Positions 26,626 to 36,991 of a DNA stretch of 64,000 nt are shown here, piece by piece; positions within the stretch are counted from its first letter, which is position 1, and every line of letters begins with the position of its first letter. The notes under the pieces were generated by a model. That model made no database searches and was not told the origin of the DNA. It worked only from the letters and a program-made list of their open reading frames with translations. This DNA is from Psychroserpens sp. NJDZ02 (GTDB taxonomy: Bacteria > Bacteroidota > Bacteroidia > Flavobacteriales > Flavobacteriaceae): assembly GCF_004843725.1 (NCBI RefSeq), contig NZ_CP039451.1:1858501-1922500 (forward strand). Direction: 5' to 3'. The translations under genes were made by a program, and so were the position numbers.

Positions 26626-26633
26626 TATATTTG
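26626..26633 (+). promoter_or_regulatory. -7 promoter box for DUF2975/HTH operon
   Basis: TATATTTG fits TAnnTTTG, with a TTG 17 bp upstream as possible -33 element, 33 bp before the ATG at 26667. Confidence 0.5.
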
Positions 26634-26666
26634 TTATTGTTAAACGATAATAAATGTATTTTAATT

Positions 26667-27146
26667 ATGAAAAAAATAAAAATTTTACATTGGTTTGTAA
26701 TAGCATTGATAGCAATATATTTTGTTATTTTTTTATCCAATATTTTTCTATCCGTATATACTCCTGATTTCATGAATTTTTCAGACGAATTTTATAGTCA
26801 ATTTATTTTTGGTTACTATACTCAGTTTGTAGGTTTGGCAATTTCAGTTGTAACTTTTATTGCTTTATTTTTTCTAAAAAAGGGATTACTGATAACAATT
26901 AAGAATGGTTTTTTTAATAAGAATAGTTCAATTAAATTTAAAGTCACAGGGCAACTTTTAATAATTTCTGGAACTTTAAGTTTGCTTTGGAGTTTAGTAT
27001 TGTTAGTGTATTCTGAAGGGAAATCTCTATTTATAGGAATAGAGGCAAGTATTTTATTAATGTTAATTGGTTTTAGTTTATTAGTACTTACAAGTTACAT
27101 TCAGAACGGTAGTCTATTACAACAAGAAAACGACCTAACAATATAG
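26667..27146 (+). CDS. DUF2975 membrane protein
   Basis: 159 residues from the ATG at 26667, with four hydrophobic helices (about 5-28, 46-70, 88-113, 122-145). The pattern and the small HTH gene directly behind it match DUF2975, a family nearly always paired with a YozG-like Cro/CI regulator. Probably a membrane sensor or partner whose state the HTH protein reports; function unknown. Confidence 0.82.
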   Translation: MKKIKILHWFVIALIAIYFVIFLSNIFLSVYTPDFMNFSDEFYSQFIFGYYTQFVGLAISVVTFIALFFLKKGLLITIKNGFFNKNSSIKFKVTGQLLIISGTLSLLWSLVLLVYSEGKSLFIGIEASILLMLIGFSLLVLTSYIQNGSLLQQENDLTI

Positions 27147-27149
27147 CCG

Positions 27150-27356
27150 ATGTCCATAACAGTAAATTTAGACGTCATGTTGGCCAAGCGCAAGATGAAA
27201 AGTAAAGACCTAGCTGAAGTTATAGGTATTACAACCGCTAATTTATCTATCCTTAAATCAGGAAAAGCTAAAGCAGTTCGGTTTTCTACTTTGGAAGCTA
27301 TTTGTAAAGCATTAGATTGTCAACCAGCAGATATTTTAGAATATACAGCGGATTAA
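27150..27356 (+). CDS. Small Cro/CI-type HTH regulator (YozG-like)
   Basis: 68 residues, almost entirely a helix-turn-helix domain: LDVMLAKRKMKSKDLAEVIG, ITTANLSILKSGKAKAVRFSTL, EAICKALDCQPADILEY. Starts 3 bp after the DUF2975 stop, so the two are cotranscribed. Probably controls its own operon. A strong terminator follows at 27361-27388. Confidence 0.9.
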   Translation: MSITVNLDVMLAKRKMKSKDLAEVIGITTANLSILKSGKAKAVRFSTLEAICKALDCQPADILEYTAD

Positions 27357-27395
27357 AAAAACCTCACAGATTTAAAATCTGTGAGGTTTTTTATT
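27354..27395. terminator. Bidirectional terminator HTH / flotillin
   Basis: ACCTCACAGATT / AATCTGTGAGGT stem (27361-27386) with A run before and T run after; can serve both the plus-strand HTH gene and the minus-strand flotillin gene. Confidence 0.92.
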
Positions 27396-27413
27396 TATGA
27401 TTTAATAGTAAGG

Positions 27414-28832
27414 TTATTCAGTTTTACTATCATCTATTTTAGCAGATTCAATAGGTGTTTTGTCCTTACCTTTTAAATACTCAGGTAAATCCATACCAGC
27501 CATATTAAACATGTCTTGTAAAGGTGGAACTGATTTATACATTCCTGATAAGAAGTTAGCAGTTGACGACTTCCCGTCAGCACCACTTCCACCATTTTCC
27601 CAAACGGTAACTTTATCTATTTTAATATTTTTAATAGCTTCAGCTTGAGTTTTAACTAGCTCAGGAAGTTTATCGGCAATTAACAATAATACCGCATCTT
27701 TAGAGTTATTTCCTGCTGCTTTAACAATTTGCTCCATACCAGCTGCTTGCTTAGTTAAAATTTCAAACTGACCTTGCGCTTCGGCTTGCGCTTTAAACAA
27801 GATGGCATCGGCTTCCCCTTTTGCAATTCTTCTAATGTTTTCGGCACGTGCTTCTGCATCAATTTCGACTTTACGTTTATCAATTTCTGCTGGTACAATA
27901 ATGTCGGCCATTTGAGAAGAACGTTCACGTTCTGCTCTTGCAGATTCTGCTATTTGTTCTGCAGCATAAGACTCTTCTAATGCTTTTGCAGTTTGTACTT
28001 TTTCTGAAGCAACAGCAACACGTCCAGCTTCCGCTTCACGTTGACGACGTAAAGAATCTGAATTAGCCACTGCAATTTTAGCTGTGTTTTCTCCTTCTAC
28101 TGCTTGTGCATTTGCAGCAGCAACTTGTGTACGTTCATCTTGGACAGCGTTAGCTTCACCAATAGATCCATCTCTAGTTTTCTCTGCAACAGATTTACGA
28201 GCGGCGTTAATAGCATGCGCTGCAGCCTCTTTACCTAATGCCTCGATATAACCAGACTCGTCAACAATATCTGTAATGTTTACGTTAATTAGTTTAAGAC
28301 CTACTTTCTTTAATTCTGATTCAACACTTTGAGAGATATTAGTTAAAAACTTATCTCTATCACTGTTAATTTCTTCAATATCCATTGACGCTACGACTAA
28401 ACGTAACTGACCAAAGATAATTTCTTGTGCTAATTCTTGGATTTGACTTTGTCCTAAGCCTAATAAACGCTCGGCAGCATTTTGCATAATACCTGGTTCT
28501 GTAGACACTCCAATAGTAAAACGAGACGGTACGTTAACACGAATGTTTTGCTTTGATAAGGCATTAACTAAATTTACTTCAATAGATATTGGAGTTAAAT
28601 CTAAAAACTGATAATCTTGTATTACCGGTAAAATAAAAGCAGCGCCACCATGAATGCATTTAGCAGATTGTCCGCCACCAACTTTACCATAAACGACTAG
28701 TATACGGTCGGAAGGACAACGTTTGTAACGTCTAACTAAGACAATTAAGAATAAGAAAATAAATAGCACAGCAGCAATAATAGCTACTGGGAATCCTAAA
28801 TTTAAGGACTCTGGGTTGATTTGTAGGTTCAT
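27414..28832 (-). CDS. Flotillin family (SPFH) protein
   Basis: 472 residues: an N-terminal membrane segment (about 14-34), an SPFH/band-7 domain (about 45-200: DRILVVYGKVGG ... KLINVNITDIVDESGY), and a long Ala/Glu-rich coiled coil (about 200-380: AAHAINAARKSVAEK ...) typical of YqiK/FloT flotillins. Such proteins form oligomers in the inner membrane and organise membrane domains. It follows the NfeD-like gene by 8 bp, the usual partner. Confidence 0.93.
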   Translation of the reverse strand: MNLQINPESLNLGFPVAIIAAVLFIFLFLIVLVRRYKRCPSDRILVVYGKVGGGQSAKCIHGGAAFILPVIQDYQFLDLTPISIEVNLVNALSKQNIRVNVPSRFTIGVSTEPGIMQNAAERLLGLGQSQIQELAQEIIFGQLRLVVASMDIEEINSDRDKFLTNISQSVESELKKVGLKLINVNITDIVDESGYIEALGKEAAAHAINAARKSVAEKTRDGSIGEANAVQDERTQVAAANAQAVEGENTAKIAVANSDSLRRQREAEAGRVAVASEKVQTAKALEESYAAEQIAESARAERERSSQMADIIVPAEIDKRKVEIDAEARAENIRRIAKGEADAILFKAQAEAQGQFEILTKQAAGMEQIVKAAGNNSKDAVLLLIADKLPELVKTQAEAIKNIKIDKVTVWENGGSGADGKSSTANFLSGMYKSVPPLQDMFNMAGMDLPEYLKGKDKTPIESAKIDDSKTE

Positions 28833-28840
28833 AGATTTAT

Positions 28841-29416
28841 TTAGTTGTTAAGTTTTTCGATAATTAATATGCCGTTAGATGTAACGGATTTTACTTTTAT
28901 GACAGTACCCGTTTTTAAATCGGTTGGATTATCAGTCAGTGCTTCTAGTTCGCGCAAAGCGCCCTGAATTCTGACATGTGCTTTTCCTATTGACGATCTG
29001 CTGGCACCGACAGTCAGATAAACTTCACCAATCTGGTTAGTGGCATTTTTATAGTCTAAAGTGCCACTATCGCTTAACTTTCTCATAGAATAAAACATAC
29101 CAGCCATAATACCCATCATTGCTAAACCACAAATTATAGATATAACGACGGTTAAGCTATAAGAAAAATCAGCATCAATACAGGCAATTCCAGACCATCC
29201 GAAAATAGTAAAAAAGCCCACCAGATTTTTTAAGGTTATAAATTGAAACCCAATACCCGTGTCGCCTTCAATATCAGCATCGACATCACCAAATTCGTCA
29301 GTATCGCCTCCTGAAAGGGATAAACCAATAGTTATTATAAATATAAATGAAGCTAGTAATGCGATGCTCCAATACAATTTTGGAAACCATTCTAAGCTGT
29401 AAAACCAGTCTATCAT
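28841..29416 (-). CDS. NfeD-like membrane protein (YuaF type)
   Basis: 191 residues with membrane helices at about 13-35, 62-80 and 86-110, and a C-terminal OB-fold (NQIGEVYLTVGASRSSIGKAH ... GTVIKVKSVTSNGILIIEKL) as in NfeD proteins. It has an acidic loop (GGDTDEFGDVDADIEGD). First gene of the two-gene operon with the flotillin, as commonly seen for the YuaF-YuaG pair. Confidence 0.85.
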   Translation of the reverse strand: MIDWFYSLEWFPKLYWSIALLASFIFIITIGLSLSGGDTDEFGDVDADIEGDTGIGFQFITLKNLVGFFTIFGWSGIACIDADFSYSLTVVISIICGLAMMGIMAGMFYSMRKLSDSGTLDYKNATNQIGEVYLTVGASRSSIGKAHVRIQGALRELEALTDNPTDLKTGTVIKVKSVTSNGILIIEKLNN

Positions 29417-29690
29417 AATGTGTTGTTTTAAAGATGAAATATAGTGCGTTTGAATGTCTTAAGCAATAATTAAACGAAACGATTTTAACATCCTATTATA
29501 TTGGTAGTCGTAATTGTAGTTTTGTTACAAATTAATTGCTAGTTTTAATGTTAATAGCGTGTTTTATACATCATTTCTTGTTTTTTTTTGTCGTCTTGTA
29601 ATGATGTAATGTCTATCTTTAGAAAAGTAATTTGATGTCGTATTAAGTTGTACGTAAAGTAGGTTTTTAACTTTATAAGGGACAGTAGTT

Positions 29691-29770
29691 GTGCGTTACC
29701 ACAAGGGTCAGGCTTTCACTACTCGCTCTCTGCGAGGAGCTCAAACATACCGTTCAATCCTTAACGCATC
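29691..29770. repeat. Intergenic repeat bounded by TGCGTTA / TAACGCA
   Basis: Bounded by TGCGTTA (29692-29698) and TAACGCA (29762-29768), with inner hairpin CTCGC-TCTCT-GCGAG (29722-29736) and the phrases GGGTCAGGCTTTC and GTTCAATCCTTAACGC. From memory, this arrangement recurs in intergenic regions of flavobacterial genomes. The rest of the 29417-29690 spacer holds nothing I can name. Confidence 0.55.
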
Positions 29771-29795
29771 CTAAGCTAGCTAATGTAATAAAATT

Positions 29796-30236
29796 ATGAT
29801 AACACTTAAATCTCAAGGTTTAACGCTCTTTACGCCTCAGACTGTAGATAATACAGCTGGTCACTATTTTGATACGGGAATTTCTGCGGGATTTCCATCA
29901 CCAGCCGAAGATTTTAAAGGACAACGTCTGTCATTAGATGAAACGTTAGTCAAAAACAAAGACACGACGTTTTATGCTAAAGTTAGTGGTCAGTCTATGA
30001 TTGGTGCAGGTTTAGACGATAACGATTTATTAGTAATAGATAGAAGTTTAGAACCAACAAATAATAAAATTGCAGTGTGTTTTCTCGATGGTGAATTTAC
30101 TGTAAAACGATTGCGAGTTTCGCAAGACGAGATATGGTTACAACCAGAAAATCCAAATTATCCAATTATAAGAATAACAGAGGATAACAATTTTCTTATT
30201 TGGGGAATAGTAACTAATGTAATTAAGAAGGTGTAG
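29796..30236 (+). CDS. umuD: UmuD-like self-cleaving S24 peptidase
   Basis: 146 residues. GISAGFPSPAEDF holds the Ala-Gly autocleavage site, GQSMIGAG the catalytic serine (near residue 68) and NNKIAVCFLDGEFTVKRL the catalytic lysine. After RecA-stimulated self-cleavage UmuD activates the UmuC polymerase for translesion synthesis. Here no umuC follows; a terminator and atpC come next. It may work with a remote umuC or act alone. No LexA-type box was recognised upstream. Confidence 0.92.
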   Translation: MITLKSQGLTLFTPQTVDNTAGHYFDTGISAGFPSPAEDFKGQRLSLDETLVKNKDTTFYAKVSGQSMIGAGLDDNDLLVIDRSLEPTNNKIAVCFLDGEFTVKRLRVSQDEIWLQPENPNYPIIRITEDNNFLIWGIVTNVIKKV

Positions 30237-30251
30237 TTATAGATTATAAGA

Positions 30252-30290
30252 CATAAAAAAAGCGAAACATAAGTTTCGCTTTTTTTTATT
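30252..30290. terminator. Bidirectional terminator umuD / atpC
   Basis: AGCGAAAC-ATAA-GTTTCGCT stem at 30261-30280, A run before, T run after. Confidence 0.92.
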
Positions 30291-30305
30291 AATAAGGTAA
30301 AAATA

Positions 30306-30584
30306 TTAGTCAGCTAATATAATTACTTTGTTTCCATTCATTTCTAACGTACCAGAATTGATATTTAGTAAAGTGGTGTTTTTGTCACCTTTTGTAAAGT
30401 GATTTTCAACCTCTTTTTCTAATACTATATTACCACTTATTCTTACAGTTCCTTCTTTTAAAAGAGAGACTACAGGTGCGTGATTATTTAACATTTCAAA
30501 GTTACCATCAATTCCTGGAACAATAACGCTAATTACTTCTCCACTAAATAATGTTGCTTCGGGTGATACTATTTCTAAATACAT
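30306..30584 (-). CDS. atpC: ATP synthase F1 subunit epsilon (short form)
   Basis: 92 residues, only the N-terminal beta-sandwich (MYLEIVSPEATLFSGEVISVIVPGIDGNFEMLNNHAPVVS ...) without the C-terminal helical arm of the ~135-residue form, as is usual in Bacteroidota. Part of the rotor that couples F1 to the membrane ring. 17 bp behind atpD, cotranscribed. Confidence 0.95.
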   Translation of the reverse strand: MYLEIVSPEATLFSGEVISVIVPGIDGNFEMLNNHAPVVSLLKEGTVRISGNIVLEKEVENHFTKGDKNTTLLNINSGTLEMNGNKVIILAD

Positions 30585-30601
30585 AATTCTAAGTTTTTAG
30601 A

Positions 30602-32113
<1,512 letters not shown>

Positions 32114-32170
32114 TTATCTGTTTAATATTATGGTATTTAATTGAAAGAAAACACCTTCTGTTTTCGCGTG

Positions 32171-32178
32171 CAAAGATA
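32171..32178 (-). promoter_or_regulatory. -7 promoter box for atpDC
   Basis: TATCTTTG on the minus strand fits TAnnTTTG, about 60 bp before the atpD ATG at 32110. Confidence 0.6.
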
Positions 32179-32219
32179 GAGGTTTTAATTTAATAAGAAA
32201 GGGGTTTATTCTTTTTTAT

Positions 32220-32265
32220 ATATGAAAAAACACCTACTTTCAATATGTAGAAAGTAGGTGTTTTA
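32220..32265 (-). terminator. Terminator after SGNH lipoprotein gene
   Basis: AACACCTACTTTC / GAAAGTAGGTGTT is a long perfect stem with an A/T-rich flank on each side; ends the TonB receptor-SGNH operon. Confidence 0.9.
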
Positions 32266-32284
32266 TAATTACTCTATATGCTTT

Positions 32285-33952
32285 CTATTGAAGTGTTGAA
32301 GAATATGTTACACCAAAATCTTCGGCAACAGCTACATTTCCTGAAGCTATAAAGTTGGAGCCATAGGTAGCATCTATTGCTTCTAAAAATTTGTTAGCCA
32401 TTAATCCATAACCTCTAGCTGTAAGATGTATACCATCTAAACTTACTAATCCTCCCGTTACTAGATCTGTAGTTAAGTTATAACTGTCAAACATAACGCC
32501 ACTAGTTGAAGCCTGACTTAAAATAGCATTTAAATCTACTAAAGCTAAGCCGCTTGTTGCGGCAACAGTTTCTATTGTAGTATTGTAAGCATCAGTTGCT
32601 GTTTTTATTTCGACTTGTTCCGAAGGTAATAATACCCATTTGTCTTCAAGAGGTAAAGTAACGCCTTCTACAGAAAATTGACCAGCCAAGGCTTGTGGTA
32701 AACCTTGTCCTATTAATGTAGTAACACTTGCTGTGTTAACTTTTCCTATAATAGAGGAGCTTGATAACACTAGTAGATCTGCAGCAGTTGCTTGTCTAGT
32801 TTGGCCATAAGTCGCACCTAATAGATTTGCAACTGAAGGTACAGCAGCAGCAGGTAATCCAAATTGCGCTATAAAAGCTGGGAATGTTGGGCTAGCATTT
32901 AGCTGTGCACTAATTATGGTTGAAATATCGGTCAAAGTTTCATCTTTAATAACAACTGGACTTGCTGCTGTTTCAGAAAAAACAATAGCTCTAGTAGGAT
33001 CTACCGCATTAAATATTGGGTTTAATGCTCCAAAAATTGAGTTTAATAGTGGTATTTGAGGTCCAAAATCTGGGTTTGTAGGATCTAGTGGGTTATGTGG
33101 TACAGTTGTAAAGTGTGGTAAATCTGTAATGTAAGGCAAATTGGTTACTACACCTTCTGCTCCGTTACTTGTTAATGCACTTACTAGGCCATTAAAAACT
33201 TGAGCAAATACGTTAGGATCCGTGATATCATCACCTCCATAAGTTGTTGGGTCTAAATTACCAGTTTGGTCAACTCCCGTTCCGCCAGAAGTAGCATAGC
33301 TTAAAACATCGTTTCCTCCAACTTCACTCAAAATGAAAAAGGTTGGGTTTTGTGCTATTGCATCTCCTAGCATACTTGCACCAGCAGAGCTTTGAAAGCG
33401 ACCAAAATAAGGATTTAGTGATCCGTAACCTGCAGCTGTCATATGAAAGCTTTTTGCGCCAGGGACTCCAACATTATTGTAAGTATTTCCTAAATTAACA
33501 CCTGCAATAGTTGTTACGGGTGGTACAGTAGCTCCTGAATCTGTTAAAAATTCATCTAGCCTTTGTGGGCCAGAACCATTAAAAACTAGGCGATATGGAA
33601 GGTCATCAACTCCAGGAATTGGAATAATCATTCCTCCTGTGTTATCCAGCATTAATGGTTGCGTAAAAAGTCCGCCACCTGCATTTGTAAATTGTTTTGC
33701 TAACGTGTTTGGGAAAGCGTTTTCTTGCGCTGCAACAAATAATGCACCGTCCGTATATCCAGCGGTAAATGATGCTCCTAAAGAGACGAAGTTAGAGAAA
33801 TCTGCAGAACCAGCAGTTAATGTTGGCAATATTACCGCATCCATTGGTGGTTCGTCTAAAAACTCTTCAAAATCGGATTCATCACTACAGCCTGTAAAAC
33901 CAACTGCTAAAGCAATAAGTCCTATATATTTTATGTTTTTTAATGTCTTCAT
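32285..33952 (-). CDS. SGNH/GDSL hydrolase-like lipoprotein
   Basis: 555 residues. Signal peptide with lipobox (VGFTGC), so lipid-anchored, probably at the outer membrane. SGNH blocks are visible: VSLGASFTAG (Ser near residue 60, with GAS replacing GDS), NNVGVPGAKS (Gly), SEVGGNDVLS (Asn), LDGIHLTARGY (Asp and His). Such enzymes cleave ester bonds in lipids or acylated sugars. It lies 5 bp behind a TonB receptor gene and is presumably the enzyme partner of that receptor. Confidence 0.82.
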   Translation of the reverse strand: MKTLKNIKYIGLIALAVGFTGCSDESDFEEFLDEPPMDAVILPTLTAGSADFSNFVSLGASFTAGYTDGALFVAAQENAFPNTLAKQFTNAGGGLFTQPLMLDNTGGMIIPIPGVDDLPYRLVFNGSGPQRLDEFLTDSGATVPPVTTIAGVNLGNTYNNVGVPGAKSFHMTAAGYGSLNPYFGRFQSSAGASMLGDAIAQNPTFFILSEVGGNDVLSYATSGGTGVDQTGNLDPTTYGGDDITDPNVFAQVFNGLVSALTSNGAEGVVTNLPYITDLPHFTTVPHNPLDPTNPDFGPQIPLLNSIFGALNPIFNAVDPTRAIVFSETAASPVVIKDETLTDISTIISAQLNASPTFPAFIAQFGLPAAAVPSVANLLGATYGQTRQATAADLLVLSSSSIIGKVNTASVTTLIGQGLPQALAGQFSVEGVTLPLEDKWVLLPSEQVEIKTATDAYNTTIETVAATSGLALVDLNAILSQASTSGVMFDSYNLTTDLVTGGLVSLDGIHLTARGYGLMANKFLEAIDATYGSNFIASGNVAVAEDFGVTYSSTLQ

Positions 33953-33957
33953 TCTTA

Positions 33958-36795
33958 TTAGTTGTTAATTGTTAATGATGCGTAATACATAGATCCTATA
34001 AACCCAGTTCCAAAGGCTGAGAAGTACTCTTTCCCCGTAAGGTTAGTAGCTCCTACTTTTATTACTGATTTTAGGCTAGGTACCTTGTAATTGATTTGTG
34101 CATCTACTACATGAAACTCTGGTATTATACCACTACCAAATGTAGCTTCCCAAAAATAGTCATCACTAAATCTGTAAGCGACATTAAAACCGAAATTTTC
34201 AAATACTTCTGTGTGCCCAAAAGAGGCTTTAAATTTATGTTCAGGAGTGTTAAAACTAGTCATGAAGTCAGGATTAGCAGCTCTGTCAAAATCTTGTTTT
34301 GTAAAAGTATAACTTCCTCCTAAGTCGAAACCACCAAATACTTTGGTTGATAAACCAATAGAAGCGCCGTAAGAGTTTACATCGATGTCAGAATTTGTGT
34401 AAGCGCTATAAGCTTGGAAATCTCCGTTTGCTAAAGCTGCAACAGATAACCCGCCATCACCAACTGTACCATATAAAGGTGCTACTACTACCTCTGAAGA
34501 TATAAAGTCTTCGTATTTATTATAGTAAGCACTTAAGTCAACAATTATACTTTCGTATTTACCTCTATAACCAACTTCAATTGAAGTTACTTGTTCTGGT
34601 TTTATAATTTCTGGATTAGCTATTGTTAAAAGTGTAGGGTCACCAGAAGCTGCAAAATCAGTTACAGAGCCTGCAGAGTAAGAGTTATTATAGGCGGCAG
34701 CTGCGGTTTGAGTAACAGTTGTTGGTTGACCATATGTAGTTTGTCCTGCCAAGCTAATATCGTAATCTCCTGAATAACGATCTAAATTATCAGGGGCAGA
34801 ACCAACTAAAATTGCTCTACCTGTGTCTAATCCAATAAATAAATCTTGAGTCGTTGGATTTCTAAAGCCTGTTTGAATAGATGCTCTAACATTGTGGTTT
34901 CTGTTTAAAGTTAAGGCTGCGGATAATCTTGGAGAAACAAAGCCATCAAATAATTCTGATTTGTCATAACGACCAGATGCCGTTATTTTTAATTCCATCT
35001 CTTCATTAATAGCTATATCTTTTTGAATTTGAGAATAGACACCAAACTCAGAATATTCAATTGGTCCATTGCTGTCAGTATAAATACTTCCTCCAGAATT
35101 TAATTTGTATTTTCTGTAAGACCCTCCAACTTGGATGTCTGCAAAATCAATTAAATGACTTAAATTATAGTTAGCGTCACTATGTAAGTATTTTGAGGCA
35201 TCTCGGAATTGTGATCCCGTAGCTAAATCAGGGTCTTTTATTATTCTGTTGAAAGCAGCGTCGTATTCTGGAGTACCAGGTTTATATTTAATAATACCAT
35301 CCGATTCAATTGGGTTACCATTAACATCAAGAATAGGTTGTCCAGTAGTTGGATTAATGTCATAGAATTCCTCTGCGACATTTCTAGCATGTGCATGTTT
35401 TTGTTGATCTGTTAAACCTCCTGGGTTCCCCGATAGTTCCACTTGCGCGTAGGCTTCGATATAGTCTTGAAACCAATTTTCATCACTTTTCCAAGATCTA
35501 TTAATGTTAATACCTGTAAAGACCATATCATACGAATCTCCAGCTTTGTCAGAAACTTCATAAACACGTGCGAAGAAATTATCATTTTTAATTTCTAATT
35601 TATGTTGTTGTTGAAAAAAACCATCAATGTTATATCTATTAGTCCCTTGGTAGATTGTTGTACCAGTTCCTACTTTACCAACATAAGATAATTCTAAACT
35701 ATTACCTTCAATTGGACGGAAATATAAACCCCAATCAGCTTTAATGCTTTCAGCATTGTAGTTTGTTAAATCACTTTCGTTATATCCTGTTCTACTAACA
35801 ACAACATCAGGTATTATACCTAAACCAGAAGCGGCTCTAATGTTAGTAGAGACCTCGTCTCCGTAGATATTTATACCGTCATAGTTTGTGTTTGACCGTG
35901 TTCTAGTAGGATCAATTTTATCAACTTCACTAGTAGCTTGCCAGTCCGTACCTTTTAAATATCCAAAATTGATTTTAGCAGCAAATTTGTTGCTAAATTT
36001 ATGTGCCATTCTTAAACTTAAATCGGTATACGGATTATCTCCTGCAGCCTCTTGAGAGGTAATTCCTCTTTTTAGAGCTACACTTACTCCTTCGTGTTCA
36101 AATGGATTTTTACTTCTCATAAATAAAATACCATTAAAGGCATTTGCACCATAAAGAGCAGAGGATGCTCCCGGTAGTAATTCTACACTTAAAACATCTG
36201 TTTCTGTCATACCTACTAAGTTTCCGATAGGGAAATTTAGAGCAGGTGTTGAGTTATCCATACCATCAACTAATTGCATAAAACGAGTGTTAGCAAATGA
36301 AGCAAAACCACGTGTGTTTACAGATTTAAATGTTAAACTATTTGTATTGACATCAACACCTTTTAAGTTTTCTAATCCGTCGTAAAAATCGGCAGAAGCA
36401 GTGTTTTTAATCTCTTTAAGTCCAAAACGTTCAACGGTTACTGGTGATTCAAAGATACGTTCTGGCGTTCTAGAGGCAGAAATAACGACTTCATCTAAAG
36501 CAGTACCTTCGTTAAGGACTACAGTAAATTTTTGATTTTTAGAGGTTACTTCTATGTCCTTGCTAGAAAAGCCGACACTACTAACTTGGATTGTAAAGGG
36601 TGGGTTTTGATCTGTGCTTAAAGTGAAAGCTCCATCAAAATCTGTAGCAGTTCCTATAGATGTACCAGCTATTACAACATTAGCGCTTGGAATAGGCTGT
36701 TGACTTATGTCGTCTACCACTGTTCCTGTTATTGTTGTTTGCGAAAAAGATAGTCCACAAAATAACAATAATGCAATTGAAAGGATTGTTCTCAT
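33958..36795 (-). CDS. TonB-dependent receptor with carboxypeptidase-like domain
   Basis: 945 residues. Signal peptide ending GLSFSQ, carboxypeptidase-D-like domain (about 20-100, ITGTVVDDISQQPIPSANV), plug (about 110-230, FYDGLENLKGVDVNTNSLT ... FNGILFMRSKNPF) and a barrel ending in YYASLTINN. Domain order is the SusC-like/CirA-like type, but no SusD-like gene is present; the SGNH lipoprotein gene follows instead. The ligand is unknown, perhaps an ester-containing lipid. Confidence 0.88.
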   Translation of the reverse strand: MRTILSIALLLFCGLSFSQTTITGTVVDDISQQPIPSANVVIAGTSIGTATDFDGAFTLSTDQNPPFTIQVSSVGFSSKDIEVTSKNQKFTVVLNEGTALDEVVISASRTPERIFESPVTVERFGLKEIKNTASADFYDGLENLKGVDVNTNSLTFKSVNTRGFASFANTRFMQLVDGMDNSTPALNFPIGNLVGMTETDVLSVELLPGASSALYGANAFNGILFMRSKNPFEHEGVSVALKRGITSQEAAGDNPYTDLSLRMAHKFSNKFAAKINFGYLKGTDWQATSEVDKIDPTRTRSNTNYDGINIYGDEVSTNIRAASGLGIIPDVVVSRTGYNESDLTNYNAESIKADWGLYFRPIEGNSLELSYVGKVGTGTTIYQGTNRYNIDGFFQQQHKLEIKNDNFFARVYEVSDKAGDSYDMVFTGININRSWKSDENWFQDYIEAYAQVELSGNPGGLTDQQKHAHARNVAEEFYDINPTTGQPILDVNGNPIESDGIIKYKPGTPEYDAAFNRIIKDPDLATGSQFRDASKYLHSDANYNLSHLIDFADIQVGGSYRKYKLNSGGSIYTDSNGPIEYSEFGVYSQIQKDIAINEEMELKITASGRYDKSELFDGFVSPRLSAALTLNRNHNVRASIQTGFRNPTTQDLFIGLDTGRAILVGSAPDNLDRYSGDYDISLAGQTTYGQPTTVTQTAAAAYNNSYSAGSVTDFAASGDPTLLTIANPEIIKPEQVTSIEVGYRGKYESIIVDLSAYYNKYEDFISSEVVVAPLYGTVGDGGLSVAALANGDFQAYSAYTNSDIDVNSYGASIGLSTKVFGGFDLGGSYTFTKQDFDRAANPDFMTSFNTPEHKFKASFGHTEVFENFGFNVAYRFSDDYFWEATFGSGIIPEFHVVDAQINYKVPSLKSVIKVGATNLTGKEYFSAFGTGFIGSMYYASLTINN

Positions 36796-36898
36796 TTTTT
36801 AGTTTTAGTTAATTTAGAACGACAATATACGTTTTTTAACTAAAGTTTAATAAAAAGAGATAAAAAATTATGCGTGCATAATAGGTATTTGTAAAAAA

Positions 36899-36970
36899 AA
36901 GACGCTTTAAAGCTCATTATTCTCAAAAAACTGATTACTTTAATGAGTAATTATAAGTTTTGAAGCGTCT
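36899..36970 (-). terminator. Large nested hairpin after glmS
   Basis: GACGCTT (36901-36907) pairs with AAGCGTC (36963-36969), enclosing CTCATTA / TAATGAG (36913-36919, 36941-36947). On the minus strand a run of T follows, so it acts as glmS terminator; the size is larger than usual. Confidence 0.6.
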
Positions 36971-36991
36971 AATAGGTGTAATAGTTGTTGG

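Noticed and set aside
36840..36991. glmS ribozyme or riboswitch near glmS
   Set aside because: The structured sequence is downstream of glmS, not in its leader, and ends in a T run like a terminator.
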